From contig CAZINI010000002.1 of NCBI GenBank assembly GCA_964540575.1, forward strand, positions 75,765 through 139,764: 64,000 nucleotides of DNA. Direction: 5' to 3'. The notes beneath the pieces are model-generated. The model was not told the DNA's origin and ran no database searches. It saw nothing but the letters and a program-made list of their open reading frames with translations. Positions 8,356 to 17,591 of this stretch are shown here, one piece after another (the stretch's first letter is position 1; every line of letters starts with the position of its first letter). The position numbers and the translations under genes were made by a program. This DNA comes from UMGS1889 sp964540575. GTDB taxonomy: Bacteria > Bacillota > Clostridia > Oscillospirales > Ruminococcaceae.

Positions 8356-8455
8356 ATTTATCAATCCTTTCTTTTCCGTCTTGACGGACGGTATGATCAT
8401 TGCTATATGAGCCGAGCTGCAATTAAGCAGTGTCGGCTTTTGTCCATTTATGGGC

Positions 8456-8499
8456 ATTTTTTGCGGAGATCGCCGTGCTTGGCGGTTTCCGCAAAAAAT
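8456..8499. repeat. Symmetric 19-bp inverted repeat after dacA
   Basis: Arms 8456-8474 and 8481-8499 begin with AT6 and end with A6T, with a 6-nt loop. Pairing is complete on the plus strand if two G-U pairs are allowed. It starts 3 bp beyond the carboxypeptidase stop codon. Neither strand has a T tract after the stem, so it is not a standard terminator; transcript stabilisation or processing is possible. Confidence 0.6.
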
Positions 8500-8502
8500 A
8501 TG

Positions 8503-9855
8503 TCAGAAACGTCTGCTCTTGTTCACACGCTTGATGCGGCGTTTCTTTTTGCGTCCCGATGAAATGTAGATGATAACGTAAAGCATGACCAGAACGACAG
8601 CACCCGCAATAGCTATCTTGAACATTGAGGATTTTGTGAACTTCTTTGCCAGATCGATATTGTAGTCCAGCATTGAGATCTCCACGTCATCGACAGCTAC
8701 CAAGTCGGTGGTGAACAGCGTCTGTCCCGACAGCTGCAGCTCGATAGTTCCCAGCTTGTCGCCCTTATGGACAGGTGCCTGAACGATCTCATCCTTGGTT
8801 ATTTTTCTGTAAATATTGGCTGTATCGTAGGTATTGGGCCAAAGGGTGGAATATGGGTCCTTGGGGCATACGCTGACGTAATCCTTGTCCTGTCCGAACC
8901 TGACCGAAACCTCTGCAACAGCCTCTTCCGTCCGAAGGATATTCATATACTCAAAGGTATTGAACGCCCATTCGTAAATGTTTCGGTGGTCGGTATACTG
9001 GAAATTCGCCTTAGTACCGTCCTCAAGGGTCATAGGAGCACCCAAGGTCACCAAAAGGTAATTGTTTCCGTCACAGCTTGCCATTGTGATGAGATTTCGT
9101 CCCGATTCATCGAGAGTACCCGTTTTTATGCCCTTTGCATATGGATAATAGAACTCGCTGGAGGATTTCAGCATACTGTTGGTGTGATAGACAGTCGCAC
9201 CGTCGGGACGCTTGTTGGTAGGGGACAGCTGATATTCCACCGTCGAAGCTATTTCCATAAATTTGGGATAATTTTCGATAGCATACTGAGTGATGACAGC
9301 CATATCTCTGGCAGTGGTGTACTGGTCGGGGTCAAAAAGCCCGTGAGGATTGGCAAAGTGAGTTCCCGTGCAGCCCAGCTCCTGTGCTTTGGCGTTCATC
9401 ATATCGATGAAGTTGGGAATGCTTTCTCCGCCGACGTGATAAGCAAGCGTACCTGCCGCTTCACAGGCGGAAGCCATAAGCATAGCGTGCATAAGGTCGT
9501 TTACCGAAGCTATCTCGCCTCGGGAATAATCCGCCGTGGAAGCACCCGTCATATACAACTCGTCAAAGACCACCAGCGGGGCTTCAACGTAGGTATTGTC
9601 CAGGTCGGGGACGTTTTCCAGCACGATAATAGCTGTCATTATCTTGGTAAGCGATGCGGGATAGCACCGTTTTTCTGCATTTTTTTCATAAAGCGTCAGA
9701 TCCTTGTCCAGATTGACAAGGTATGCAGCATCGCTTTCCACGGTAAAATTGGGGGTAAATGTCACGGCCTCTGTCCGCAGGCTGAGAAGCATAGCAAATA
9801 CCAGCGTCAAAGCCGTAACAACAGCGGTTTTACCGCCGCAAAATATTTTCTGCAT
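8503..9855 (-). CDS. dacA: D-alanyl-D-alanine carboxypeptidase (penicillin-binding protein 5 family)
   Basis: This 450-aa exported serine peptidase trims the terminal D-Ala of peptidoglycan stem peptides. The signal-like segment spans about residues 8-30. The catalytic S-x-x-K is PASLTKI (S68, K71) and the KTG motif is IKTGTLDESG (K244). The usual S-x-N (SGN) is replaced by S129-A-C131 within MASACEAAG, an uncommon but in-family variation. A C-terminal transmembrane helix (about 410-432) is followed by a very basic tail, anchoring it to the membrane. It is the last gene of the secA operon, 45 bp after moxR. The nearest GGAG lies about 15 nt before the ATG, an unusually long spacing. Confidence 0.92.
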   Translation of the reverse strand: MQKIFCGGKTAVVTALTLVFAMLLSLRTEAVTFTPNFTVESDAAYLVNLDKDLTLYEKNAEKRCYPASLTKIMTAIIVLENVPDLDNTYVEAPLVVFDELYMTGASTADYSRGEIASVNDLMHAMLMASACEAAGTLAYHVGGESIPNFIDMMNAKAQELGCTGTHFANPHGLFDPDQYTTARDMAVITQYAIENYPKFMEIASTVEYQLSPTNKRPDGATVYHTNSMLKSSSEFYYPYAKGIKTGTLDESGRNLITMASCDGNNYLLVTLGAPMTLEDGTKANFQYTDHRNIYEWAFNTFEYMNILRTEEAVAEVSVRFGQDKDYVSVCPKDPYSTLWPNTYDTANIYRKITKDEIVQAPVHKGDKLGTIELQLSGQTLFTTDLVAVDDVEISMLDYNIDLAKKFTKSSMFKIAIAGAVVLVMLYVIIYISSGRKKKRRIKRVNKSRRF

Positions 9856-9900
9856 TGTATTTATTTCACTCTCCTCGGAACGGTGAGTTGTTTTTTCAAA

Positions 9901-10845
9901 TTAATCAGCTGAAACCGTTTCGGCAATGGTTTTAGTGACCGAAGCAGCCGTTTCGCCGCCAAGCTTTGCTTTTGGTGACATGACCAGACGGTGACAGCAC
10001 ACATCCTTGAAAATATATCTGACATCATCGGGAACAGCGAAATCTCTGCCCCTCAGCAGAGCGACCGACTTTGTCATTGCAGCAAGAGCGACCGTCCCAC
10101 GGGGGCTTACACCCAGCCTGATAAGCGGGTGTTCTCTCGTTGCAGCCGCAAGTCTGACCATATAATCATAGACCTTGTCGTCAACATAGATATTTTTAGC
10201 CGCTTCCTGCATAGCGATAATATCCTCGGCGGAAACTATCCTGCGGACATTTGCAGCAGGTTCGCTTTCCGCTCTTGCCTTGAGTATGCTTATCTCGCTG
10301 TCTTTGTCGGGATAGCCCATAGAAAGCCGCACGATAAATCTGTCCAGCTGGGATTCGGGAAGCTGCTGCGTTCCCACCGAGCCTATGGGATTTTCCGTAG
10401 CAATGACGATATATGGTCTCGGAAGCTGTCTTGTAACTCCGTCAACAGTGAAGCTGCCCTCTTCCATCAGCTCAAGAAGAGCCGACTGAGTCTTGCTGGA
10501 GGTCCTGTTTATTTCGTCCGCAAGGAAAAGGCTGCAAATGGCAGCACCCTCCTTGTACTCGAACCTGCCTGTCTGCTTATTGAACAGTGTAAAGCCTGTA
10601 ACGTCTGACGGCAGCACGTCGGGGGTGAACTGCATACGCTTGTAGTCCAGCGACAGTGCCTTTGAAAAAGCCAGTGCCATAGTGGTCTTGCCCACTCCGG
10701 GAATATCCTCCAGCAGTATATGACCGCCCGAGATTATCGCCAGCAGCACTTTTATTATCACATCGTCCTTGCCTATAACGGCTTTCCTGACCTCGGAGAT
10801 TATGTCGGAAGCCTGACTGAGAATTATATTCTGTTCCTTAGACAA
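9901..10845 (-). CDS. MoxR family AAA+ ATPase
   Basis: This 314-aa protein has a Walker A at EDIPGVGKTTMA and a Walker B at SLFLADEINRTSSKTQ. It also carries sensor 1 (IATENPIG) and the typical LPESQLDRF and SPRGTVALAAMTK segments. MoxR ATPases act as chaperones that mature or activate cell-surface or metalloprotein complexes. They usually sit beside DUF58 (vWA-like) and transglutaminase genes. Here neither partner follows: comFB-like precedes it and the D,D-carboxypeptidase comes after. A transglutaminase-like lipoprotein is encoded 14 kb away, but a functional link is only speculation. Confidence 0.93.
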   Translation of the reverse strand: MSKEQNIILSQASDIISEVRKAVIGKDDVIIKVLLAIISGGHILLEDIPGVGKTTMALAFSKALSLDYKRMQFTPDVLPSDVTGFTLFNKQTGRFEYKEGAAICSLFLADEINRTSSKTQSALLELMEEGSFTVDGVTRQLPRPYIVIATENPIGSVGTQQLPESQLDRFIVRLSMGYPDKDSEISILKARAESEPAANVRRIVSAEDIIAMQEAAKNIYVDDKVYDYMVRLAAATREHPLIRLGVSPRGTVALAAMTKSVALLRGRDFAVPDDVRYIFKDVCCHRLVMSPKAKLGGETAASVTKTIAETVSAD

Positions 10846-10870
10846 TATTCATTCAGCCTCCCGAAATATA

Positions 10871-11131
10871 TCAATGCTGAGGAGAACGGCTGACAATATC
10901 GATAGCCTTGACGCAGGCAATGTCAATGTCAACGGATTTTTGGATAGACGTATTTTCTGCAAGCTTGATAAGCTGTCCTTTTTCGGTGTTGACATACTGC
11001 GGCTTGAGATAGTTCAGTGCGATCGCCATCATATCCAGATAGCATTTTTCGCATTTGCAGCAGTCGATAGTCGGAAGGATCTCCTGCATACGCTTTTCAA
11101 CGATCTGCTCGGTTACGTTAATTAATGCCAT
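10871..11131 (-). CDS. ComFB family protein
   Basis: This 86-aa protein matches late competence development protein ComFB. It starts INVTEQIVEKRMQEILP, then has the C-C-x-C-x-x-C motif in DCCKCEKCYLDMMAIALNYL and the LKPQYVNTEKG segment. The cysteine cluster suggests zinc binding. ComFB-type domains in other bacteria have been linked to cyclic dinucleotide binding, but nothing here tests that. It lies 13 bp after the epimerase and 26 bp before moxR in the secA operon. Confidence 0.8.
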   Translation of the reverse strand: MALINVTEQIVEKRMQEILPTIDCCKCEKCYLDMMAIALNYLKPQYVNTEKGQLIKLAENTSIQKSVDIDIACVKAIDIVSRSPQH

Positions 11132-11144
11132 ATTTGGCTCCCCC

Positions 11145-12317
11145 TCAGAATTCTGTTATATTTCTTGTGACAACTTCCATACACATTCTTCCGTTGTGAT
11201 AAGGACATTTCCAGGGATTTACCATATCAACGGTAAGCATAGGTGTACCGTCCTCGGCGACTTCGCCCCACCATTCGCCGCAGCGTTTGTCGATCTGTTT
11301 TTCCTTGACCCAAGTCCAAAGTATTTTTGCGGACTCCAGAAATTCCTTTCTGCCGCCGCTGTTTTTGTAAGCATTAAGGAAACCTACAATACCCTCTGCC
11401 TGTACCCACCAAACACGCTTTGTATCTATCTTTTCGTTTTCACGCTCGTTGTTGAGAGCACCGTTTTTCAGGGCAAGGGTACGGATATTTTCGGAAATGC
11501 GAAGGTTTATCGCTTTCCATTCGGCAGCCAGCTCGGAATCTCCCAGTACCTCACAGGCACGGTCGATAAGCCAGGTCGCCTCAATGTCGTGACCGTAAGA
11601 GTGAATATCTCCGATAACATTCAGCTCCGTATCGAAGAACACCTTAAGGCAGTTGTTTTCGCTGTCGAATATCTTATCCTTGGCAAGCCTCAGCAGGAAA
11701 TCCAGCCTGTCCGCCACACGGACATCGCCGCTTGCTTTCAGAAGAACGGTATATCCCTCGATAAGATGGAGAACGGTGTTCATTGTCTTATCCGCCATCA
11801 GACCGTTTTCGGAAAGGGCGTCATTTTCGATAAGCTGCCAGTTTCTGTCAAATGCTTCCATATAGGCAATATTATCGGTGCATTTGCTTTCCACCGTATC
11901 AAACAGCTCAAAAGCAAGCTTCAAAGCGTCCTTGTCCTTTGAAGCAAGATAATACTCGGACAGTGCATAGATAGCAAACGCCTGATTATAGGTGTGCTTC
12001 ATGGAGTCGGAAACCTCGCCGTTATACTTCATCATCCAGTAAACGCCGCCGTTTTCACGGTCAACGCAGTGATCTTTCAGAAATTCGTATGCGTGGCGGG
12101 CATTGTCCAGATTATCCTCGCCGCCGACGGTCAGAAAAGCACTTGAGTAGAACCAAAGTATTCTTGAATTAAGGATAACGCCCTTGTCAGCCTTTTTGTC
12201 AACTTCAAGGTCGTTGTTCATAAATCCGTAAAATCCGCCGAATTCATCGTCCCTGAGCTTGTTCCAGAAGGGAATAATGTGTTCGGTAAGCTCGTTTTTG
12301 CATTCTTCGGTAAACAT
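11145..12317 (-). CDS. ce: Cellobiose 2-epimerase
   Basis: This 390-aa (alpha/alpha)6-barrel protein belongs to the N-acylglucosamine 2-epimerase superfamily and closely resembles the Ruminococcus albus cellobiose 2-epimerase that I remember. Shared segments include HIIPFWNKLRDDE, GGVYWMM, GDIHSYGHDIEATWL and WKCPYHNGRMCMEV; the last two hold catalytic histidines. It converts cellobiose to glucosyl-mannose, feeding cello- and mannan-oligosaccharide use in the cytoplasm, and it lacks a signal peptide. In the known pathway its partner is a mannosylglucose phosphorylase, which is not in this window. It is embedded in an unrelated secA operon. Confidence 0.93.
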   Translation of the reverse strand: MFTEECKNELTEHIIPFWNKLRDDEFGGFYGFMNNDLEVDKKADKGVILNSRILWFYSSAFLTVGGEDNLDNARHAYEFLKDHCVDRENGGVYWMMKYNGEVSDSMKHTYNQAFAIYALSEYYLASKDKDALKLAFELFDTVESKCTDNIAYMEAFDRNWQLIENDALSENGLMADKTMNTVLHLIEGYTVLLKASGDVRVADRLDFLLRLAKDKIFDSENNCLKVFFDTELNVIGDIHSYGHDIEATWLIDRACEVLGDSELAAEWKAINLRISENIRTLALKNGALNNERENEKIDTKRVWWVQAEGIVGFLNAYKNSGGRKEFLESAKILWTWVKEKQIDKRCGEWWGEVAEDGTPMLTVDMVNPWKCPYHNGRMCMEVVTRNITEF

Positions 12318-12341
12318 AAAAACCCACCTCTATATTGAACT

Positions 12342-13625
12342 TTATCTTTTGAATTTATTCATAACAAGTCCCGTAATAAGCTTGGGATAGAAGTAGGTGG
12401 ACTTCTGAGGCATTTTCTCGGAAGCCGCAGCCACGTCCCTTATCTCCCTGACCTTTGTGGGATTAAGTATAAATGCACAGTCTGCCTTGCCGTCGTCAAC
12501 GGCTTCCAGAGCTTCGGCAAAGCTTCTTGTATATGTGAGATTTTTCTGATTTGCCATATTTTCCTTGTCGATGCCCATTATCCTTTCCAGAATAAGAGAG
12601 TGGAGCACCGTAACGTCCAGACCGCAGAAAGCGTCGGATTTTTCGGGCATAAGCTCCTTGACGGCATTTTCGTCACGAAGTTTCATAACGGTGTAATTTC
12701 CCGATTTTGTATACATAGCGAACGCCTTGCTGCCCTCGTCATAGTAAGCGGTAAGCATACCCTGCATTTCCGAGGAGGACTTGACTATCTTTATATCGAA
12801 ATAATCGCTTGCTCCGCAGGAAACCTTCTGTTCGTCAAATTCGGGCATATCCCTTACGATACGGTGAGTGGGGAATACCACCAGCCCGTCATTTTCCATA
12901 TTTACGAGCATCATGGGGATAAAGCTGCTGAGATCGCCGGGAACTGCATCTCCGTTTGCACAAAGGTGCTTGTGGTAGTTCAGGGCAGTTTCGTAGCGGT
13001 GATGACCGTCGGCAATATAGAGCTTTTTATCCGCAAATTTTGCAGTAATTTCCGAGAGTATCTTCTCGTCGGACACGCACCACATTTTGTGTACGGTGCC
13101 GTCATTGTCCGTGACCTCCATATCGGGCTTTCCCTGAGAGCAGCTGTCGATAAGGCTGTAAACAGAGCCGTCCTCGTCCATATAGAGGGAGTATATCTGA
13201 CTGAAATTTGCGTTTGTTTCGCTCATAAGGTTAAATCTGTCAGCCTTTGCCTTGGAAAGAGTTTCCTCGTGGGGAAGAACAACGCCGTCGGAAAATTCCC
13301 GAAGCTCCACCAGAGAAACAAAGCCCTTGACCGATTTTACCTTGCCCGAAGCGGTGAATACCATTTCGTAAACGTAAATGCTGTCCTTGTCGTCATAGGC
13401 AAGAACGCCCTCGTTCAGCCATTTTTCGAGAGTAACGCCTGCTTCTCTGTACTTGTTTTCGCCGGAGGGAAGCTCCAGCCTGATGATATTATGCTCATTG
13501 CTTTCGATGAATTTTTCACGCTGTTCCTCGGAGATAATATCGTAGGGGGGGCAGACCAGAGTGTTCAGGTCGCCGCCCTTTTCGGTGTTGTATCTCAGTC
13601 CCTTAAAGCCCTTAACGATTGCCAT
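12342..13625 (-). CDS. DUF1015 family protein
   Basis: This 427-aa protein has the DUF1015 hallmarks: an N-terminal F-K-G-L-R-Y-N segment, VCPPYDIISEEQREKF, IIRLELP, the LYIADGHHRYETAL motif and a terminal YFYPKLITGLVMNKF. The function of the family is not established. In many anaerobes it neighbours serine/glycine metabolism genes, but here it lies 19 bp after secA and 24 bp before the cellobiose epimerase. The invariant GHHRYE motif suggests a catalytic or metal site. Confidence 0.88.
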   Translation of the reverse strand: MAIVKGFKGLRYNTEKGGDLNTLVCPPYDIISEEQREKFIESNEHNIIRLELPSGENKYREAGVTLEKWLNEGVLAYDDKDSIYVYEMVFTASGKVKSVKGFVSLVELREFSDGVVLPHEETLSKAKADRFNLMSETNANFSQIYSLYMDEDGSVYSLIDSCSQGKPDMEVTDNDGTVHKMWCVSDEKILSEITAKFADKKLYIADGHHRYETALNYHKHLCANGDAVPGDLSSFIPMMLVNMENDGLVVFPTHRIVRDMPEFDEQKVSCGASDYFDIKIVKSSSEMQGMLTAYYDEGSKAFAMYTKSGNYTVMKLRDENAVKELMPEKSDAFCGLDVTVLHSLILERIMGIDKENMANQKNLTYTRSFAEALEAVDDGKADCAFILNPTKVREIRDVAAASEKMPQKSTYFYPKLITGLVMNKFKR

Positions 13626-13644
13626 AATAATTATCCTTTCAGAA

Positions 13645-16383
13645 TTATTTCAGTCCGCTTCCGCAGCAGTTTTTGTACTTCTTGCCGCTTCCGCAGGGAC
13701 AGGGATCGTTTCTGCCGACCTTCTTGACACGTCTTTCATTGGAGAAGCTTCCGTCGGAGGCTGTTTCGGCGGGCTTAGCTACCTGTTCACGCTTGGGAGC
13801 CTCGTCGTTCTTCACCTGAATGGTAAACAGCAGCCTTACGGTGTCCTCTCTGATAGCGTCGATCATAGCGTCGAACATTTCAAAGCCCTCGTAACGGTAC
13901 TCGACAACGGGGTTTTTCTGACCGTATGCTCTCAGACCGATACCCTTTTTCAGCTCTTCCATATCGTCGATATGGTTCATCCACTTTGTATCAACGATTT
14001 TCAGCAGAACGACTCTTTCAAGCTCTCTAAGGACCTCGCTGCCGATATTCTGCTCCTTCTTTTCATAGAAATCCAAAGCTCTTTCGGTCAGCATATTGAT
14101 AATATCCTGCTTTTTAAGCTCGCTCAGTTCGGCAGTGGTATACTGGAAATCATTGGGCATAGTGAACAGTCCCATAAAGTGATCTCTCAGACCTGCAAGG
14201 TTCCAGTCGTCCTGAACGCTGTCATCAAGGATATAGGCATTGACATTTTCGATAATGAGGTCCTTTATCATCTTGACGATATACTCGTGAATATCCTCGC
14301 CGTCCAGCACCTTGGCTCTCTGACCGTAGATTATCTCACGCTGCTTGGACATAACGTCGTCGTAGTTGAGGACGTTCTTTCTTATGCTGAAATTTCGTCC
14401 CTCGACCTTTTTCTGTGAGGACTCGATGACCTTGGTAAGCATTTTGCTTTCGATGGGCATATTCTCGTCAACGTTGAGAGTGTCCATCATAGTGGTGATC
14501 CTGTCGCCGCCGAAAAGACGCATCAGGTCGTCCTCAAGGGAGAGGAAGAAGCGGCTTTCGCCCTCGTCGCCCTGACGTCCCGCACGGCCTCTCAGCTGAT
14601 TGTCGATACGTCTGGACTCGTGTCTTTCCGTACCGAGAATGAACAGACCGCCTGCTGCTCTTACCTCGTCAGCCTTTTCCTTTATTTCCTCGCTGTGCTT
14701 TTTGTACAGCTCTCTGTAATGCTCTCTTGCGGCAATGATCTGCGGGTCTTCGGTTTCGGCATAGCTTATTGCCTCGTTGATGAGATCCTCGTCCATGCCC
14801 TCCTTACGCATATCCGCCTTAGCCATAAACTCAGCGTTACCGCCGAGAAGAATGTCGGTTCCACGTCCTGCCATGTTGGTGGCGATGGTAACAGCACCGA
14901 ATTTTCCTGCCTGAGCGACTATCTCAGCTTCCTTTGCATGCTGCTTTGCGTTCAGGACCTCGTGCTTGATGCCCCTCTTTTTCAGCATAGAGGAAAGCAG
15001 CTCGGATTTTTCGATGGAAATAGTACCTACCAGCACAGGCTGACCTTTTTCGTGGCACTCGATTATCTGCTCGATAGCGGCGTTGAACTTGCCCTTTTCG
15101 GTCTTGTAAACAACGTCGGGGTGGTCTATTCTCTGAACGGGACGGTTTGTGGGGACCTCCACAACGTCCAGCTTGTATATCTCTCTGAACTCGTCCTCTT
15201 CTGTCATGGCAGTACCTGTCATACCGGACAGCTTGGTGTACAGACGGAAGAAGTTCTGGAATGTTACGGTAGCAAGGGTCTTGGACTCGTTAGCGATCTT
15301 AACGCCTTCCTTTGCTTCGATAGCCTGATGCAGACCGTCGTTGAAGCGTCGTCCTATCATCAAACGTCCCGTGAACTCGTCAACGATGATTACTTCGCCC
15401 TCGTCGTTAACAACGTAGTCAATGTCCGCCTTCATAACGCCGTTTGCCTTAAGAGCCTGATTTATATGGTGGAGCAGGGTCATATTTTCTGCGTCCATAA
15501 GGTTGATGACGCCAAAGTGCTTTTCTGCCTTTCTTACGCCGTTTCGGGTAATTGTAGCGGTCTTTGCCTTTTCGTCAACGATATAGTCACAGTCCTCCGC
15601 AAGCTCCTCCTGATCCTCTTTTTCGTCCATTTCAACGACGTAGTGGGGTTTCAGGGTCTTAACGAATTTATCGACAGTAGTATAAAGCTCGGTGGACTTA
15701 TCTCCCTGTCCCGAAATGATAAGGGGAGTTCTTGCCTCGTCTATGAGAATGGAGTCCACCTCGTCCACGATAGCGAAGTGATGACCTCTCTGAACCATAT
15801 CCTTTTTATAGATGACCATGTTGTCACGGAGATAGTCGAAGCCGAACTCGTTGTTTGTTCCGTAGGTAATGTCGGCGTTGTATGCGGCACGTCTTTCGTC
15901 GTTGGTCAGACCGTGGAGGATACAGCCGATGCTCTGTCCCAGATAGCGGAATACCTTTCCCATTTCCTCCGACTGAGATTTAGCCAGATAGTCATTAACG
16001 GTAACAACGTGAACGCCCTTGCCCTCCAGCGAATTGAGGTAAGCGGCACAGCAGGCAACGAGAGTTTTACCTTCACCTGTTCTCATTTCGGCGATACGTC
16101 CCTGATGAAGCACGATAGCACCGATTATCTGCACGGGGAAGGGCTTTTTGCCAAGAACTCGCCAAGCTGCTTCTCTTACCGTAGCCAATGCTTCGGGGAG
16201 AATATCGTCAAGAGTTTCGCCGTTTGCCAGCCTTTCTTTAAGGATCTTTGTCTGTCCCTTAAGAGTTTCCTCGGACATAGCCTGATAATCCTCGTCCAGA
16301 GCCAGCACCTTGTTTTTTATAGGCTCTATCTTATTAAGCTCTCTTTTACTGTAAGAACCGAACAATCCATCAAAAAGTCCCAT
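13645..16383 (-). CDS. secA: Preprotein translocase ATPase subunit SecA
   Basis: This 912-aa motor drives secretory proteins through SecYEG. NBD1 has Walker A MRTGEGKTLVA near residue 100 and Walker B-containing VDEVDSILIDEARTPL near 205. NBD2 includes TNMAGRGTDI and GTERHESRRIDNQLRGRAGRQGD. The C-terminus ends in the zinc-binding CPCGSGKKYKNCC tail preceded by a low-complexity linker. The length and both domains are complete. It is the first gene of a six-gene operon with short gaps (13-45 bp) ending in the D,D-carboxypeptidase, driven by a consensus promoter. Confidence 0.98.
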   Translation of the reverse strand: MGLFDGLFGSYSKRELNKIEPIKNKVLALDEDYQAMSEETLKGQTKILKERLANGETLDDILPEALATVREAAWRVLGKKPFPVQIIGAIVLHQGRIAEMRTGEGKTLVACCAAYLNSLEGKGVHVVTVNDYLAKSQSEEMGKVFRYLGQSIGCILHGLTNDERRAAYNADITYGTNNEFGFDYLRDNMVIYKKDMVQRGHHFAIVDEVDSILIDEARTPLIISGQGDKSTELYTTVDKFVKTLKPHYVVEMDEKEDQEELAEDCDYIVDEKAKTATITRNGVRKAEKHFGVINLMDAENMTLLHHINQALKANGVMKADIDYVVNDEGEVIIVDEFTGRLMIGRRFNDGLHQAIEAKEGVKIANESKTLATVTFQNFFRLYTKLSGMTGTAMTEEDEFREIYKLDVVEVPTNRPVQRIDHPDVVYKTEKGKFNAAIEQIIECHEKGQPVLVGTISIEKSELLSSMLKKRGIKHEVLNAKQHAKEAEIVAQAGKFGAVTIATNMAGRGTDILLGGNAEFMAKADMRKEGMDEDLINEAISYAETEDPQIIAAREHYRELYKKHSEEIKEKADEVRAAGGLFILGTERHESRRIDNQLRGRAGRQGDEGESRFFLSLEDDLMRLFGGDRITTMMDTLNVDENMPIESKMLTKVIESSQKKVEGRNFSIRKNVLNYDDVMSKQREIIYGQRAKVLDGEDIHEYIVKMIKDLIIENVNAYILDDSVQDDWNLAGLRDHFMGLFTMPNDFQYTTAELSELKKQDIINMLTERALDFYEKKEQNIGSEVLRELERVVLLKIVDTKWMNHIDDMEELKKGIGLRAYGQKNPVVEYRYEGFEMFDAMIDAIREDTVRLLFTIQVKNDEAPKREQVAKPAETASDGSFSNERRVKKVGRNDPCPCGSGKKYKNCCGSGLK

Positions 16384-16455
16384 TTATCAAATCCACCTTA
16401 TTAAGTAATAATAGTTTTAAGCCGAATGACGGCAATAATATCTACATACTATCTT

Positions 16456-16484
16456 ATTATAACGCCTTTTCGGTCAAATGTCAA
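16456..16484 (-). promoter_or_regulatory. Promoter of the secA operon
   Basis: Perfect TTGACA (16479-16484), 17-bp spacer, TATAAT (16456-16461) on the minus strand. The start would lie about 65 bp ahead of secA; the leader holds a short GCCG/CGGC hairpin. Confidence 0.85.
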
Positions 16485-16577
16485 ACATTATTTTCAAGAA
16501 AAATCGTAATTTTGGGGATAAATTTCGTCAAAATCGCAGATAATAATGCAAATCAATCAAAAAGGAGTGTATAATGT

Positions 16578-17198
16578 ATGGAATTTTCATCAAGTATTAC
16601 AAAAGAAAATCTTATGCGGGCGTTTGCGGGGGAGAGTCAGGCGAGAAATCGCTACACTTTTGCGGCGGACGCTGCCAAGCGGCAGAATTATGAGTTCCTC
16701 AGCCGGGTGTTTCAGCTGACCGCCGATCAGGAGAAGGCACACGCCGAAATATTCTACAACTTTTTAAAGCAGTCAAATGGTGATAATATTGCTATTGAGG
16801 GGGCATATCCCGTAGATAATTACGATGACATTGTGAAGCTTCTCACCTCTGCCCGTCATAATGAGTATGAGGAGTTTGAAACGGTTTATCCCGCCTTTGC
16901 AAAGACAGCCAAGGACGAGGGCTTTTTGCAGATAGCGGCTGCATTTGAGAATATCGCCGCCATTGAAAGAGTCCACGGCGACCGCTTCGGGACATTTGCC
17001 TCCCTTATTGAGCGGGGACTGCTTTTCAAGGCGGATAACACCAATGAACAGACCGAATGGCTCTGCCTGAACTGCGGGCATATCCACAAGGGACCGATGG
17101 CACCTCAGAACTGTCCCGTCTGCCATGCGGACAAAGGATTTTTCGTGCCGTTCAAATATTACGATTTCAAAGAGAACGGCTATGCTTCAATAGGCTGA
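16578..17198 (+). CDS. rbr: Rubrerythrin
   Basis: This 206-aa protein reduces hydrogen peroxide in anaerobes. The ferritin-like four-helix domain holds the diiron ligands: E19 in FAGESQAR, E52 and H55 in DQEKAHAE, the NEYEEFE region near 95-100, and E130 and H133 in IERVHGDRF. A C-terminal rubredoxin-like domain supplies the FeS4 site C163-x2-C166 and C179-x2-C182. The ATG at 16578 follows AAAGGAG by 10 nt. It is transcribed away from secA and ends in a bidirectional terminator, so it is monocistronic. Confidence 0.96.
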   Translation: MEFSSSITKENLMRAFAGESQARNRYTFAADAAKRQNYEFLSRVFQLTADQEKAHAEIFYNFLKQSNGDNIAIEGAYPVDNYDDIVKLLTSARHNEYEEFETVYPAFAKTAKDEGFLQIAAAFENIAAIERVHGDRFGTFASLIERGLLFKADNTNEQTEWLCLNCGHIHKGPMAPQNCPVCHADKGFFVPFKYYDFKENGYASIG

Positions 17199-17205
17199 AA
17201 AAAAG

Positions 17206-17247
17206 CGGGTATGCTGCACAAAACCGTGCGGTATACCCGTGATTTTT
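17206..17247 (+). terminator. Bidirectional terminator after rubrerythrin
   Basis: Arms 17206-17219 and 17226-17239 form a 14-bp imperfect stem, followed by TTTTT (17243-17247) on the plus strand. On the minus strand the stem is followed by seven T residues, so it would also stop transcription arriving from the right. Confidence 0.85.
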
Positions 17248-17313
17248 CGGGAAATTTTTCTCTTGCCTGAGTGACGTAGTTAGGTAAGTGGTTCCTTAAA
17301 AACGATTTGTTTC

Positions 17314-17346
17314 ATTATACTATACAGAGGGCTTGAAATTGTGCAA
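17314..17346 (-). promoter_or_regulatory. Candidate minus-strand promoter facing the rbr terminator
   Basis: TTGCAC (17341-17346), 16-bp spacer, TATAGT (17319-17324); an overlapping TATAAT is at 17314-17319. Transcription would run about 110 nt to the bidirectional terminator at 17206, with no open frame of note. Confidence 0.4.
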
Positions 17347-17379
17347 TCTGACGAAAAATATTTATTTGCGGAAAATCCA

Positions 17380-17408
17380 TTGACAAAAATCCTGCTCTGT
17401 GATAGAAT
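17380..17408 (+). promoter_or_regulatory. Promoter of the tRNA-Ser pair
   Basis: TTGACA (17380-17385), 17-bp spacer, TAGAAT (17403-17408), about 55 bp ahead of the first tRNA. Confidence 0.8.
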
Positions 17409-17469
17409 GAATAAGTCGCTAAAGTATTATGTCGTTTAATAAAACGCATTTTCCGTCAAGCGAAGCTAC

Positions 17470-17557
17470 GGAGAGGTATCGAAGCGGTCATAACGAGGCG
17501 GTCTTGAAAACCGTTTGCCCACAAGGCACAAGGGTTCGAATCCCTTCCTCTCCGCCA
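17470..17557 (+). tRNA. tRNA-Ser (anticodon TGA), CCA encoded
   Basis: The acceptor GGAGAGG (17470-17476) pairs with CCTCTCC (17547-17553), followed by discriminator G and an encoded CCA. The anticodon loop CTTGAAA carries TGA, reading UCN serine codons. The long variable arm is typical of type II tRNA-Ser, and the T loop has GGTTCGAATCC. Confidence 0.97.
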
Positions 17558-17591
17558 ACTTTTCCTTTATATGTTTATGAGTTCACCATTC

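Noticed and set aside
8456..8499. Intrinsic terminator of dacA
   Set aside because: The stem is strong, but the T tract is in the wrong arm for either strand, so I recorded it as an inverted repeat only.
14620..16404. A 594-codon open frame opposite secA
   Set aside because: It lies fully antisense to a complete SecA with all its motifs, has no ribosome site, and its translation reads like the complement of conserved SecA codons.
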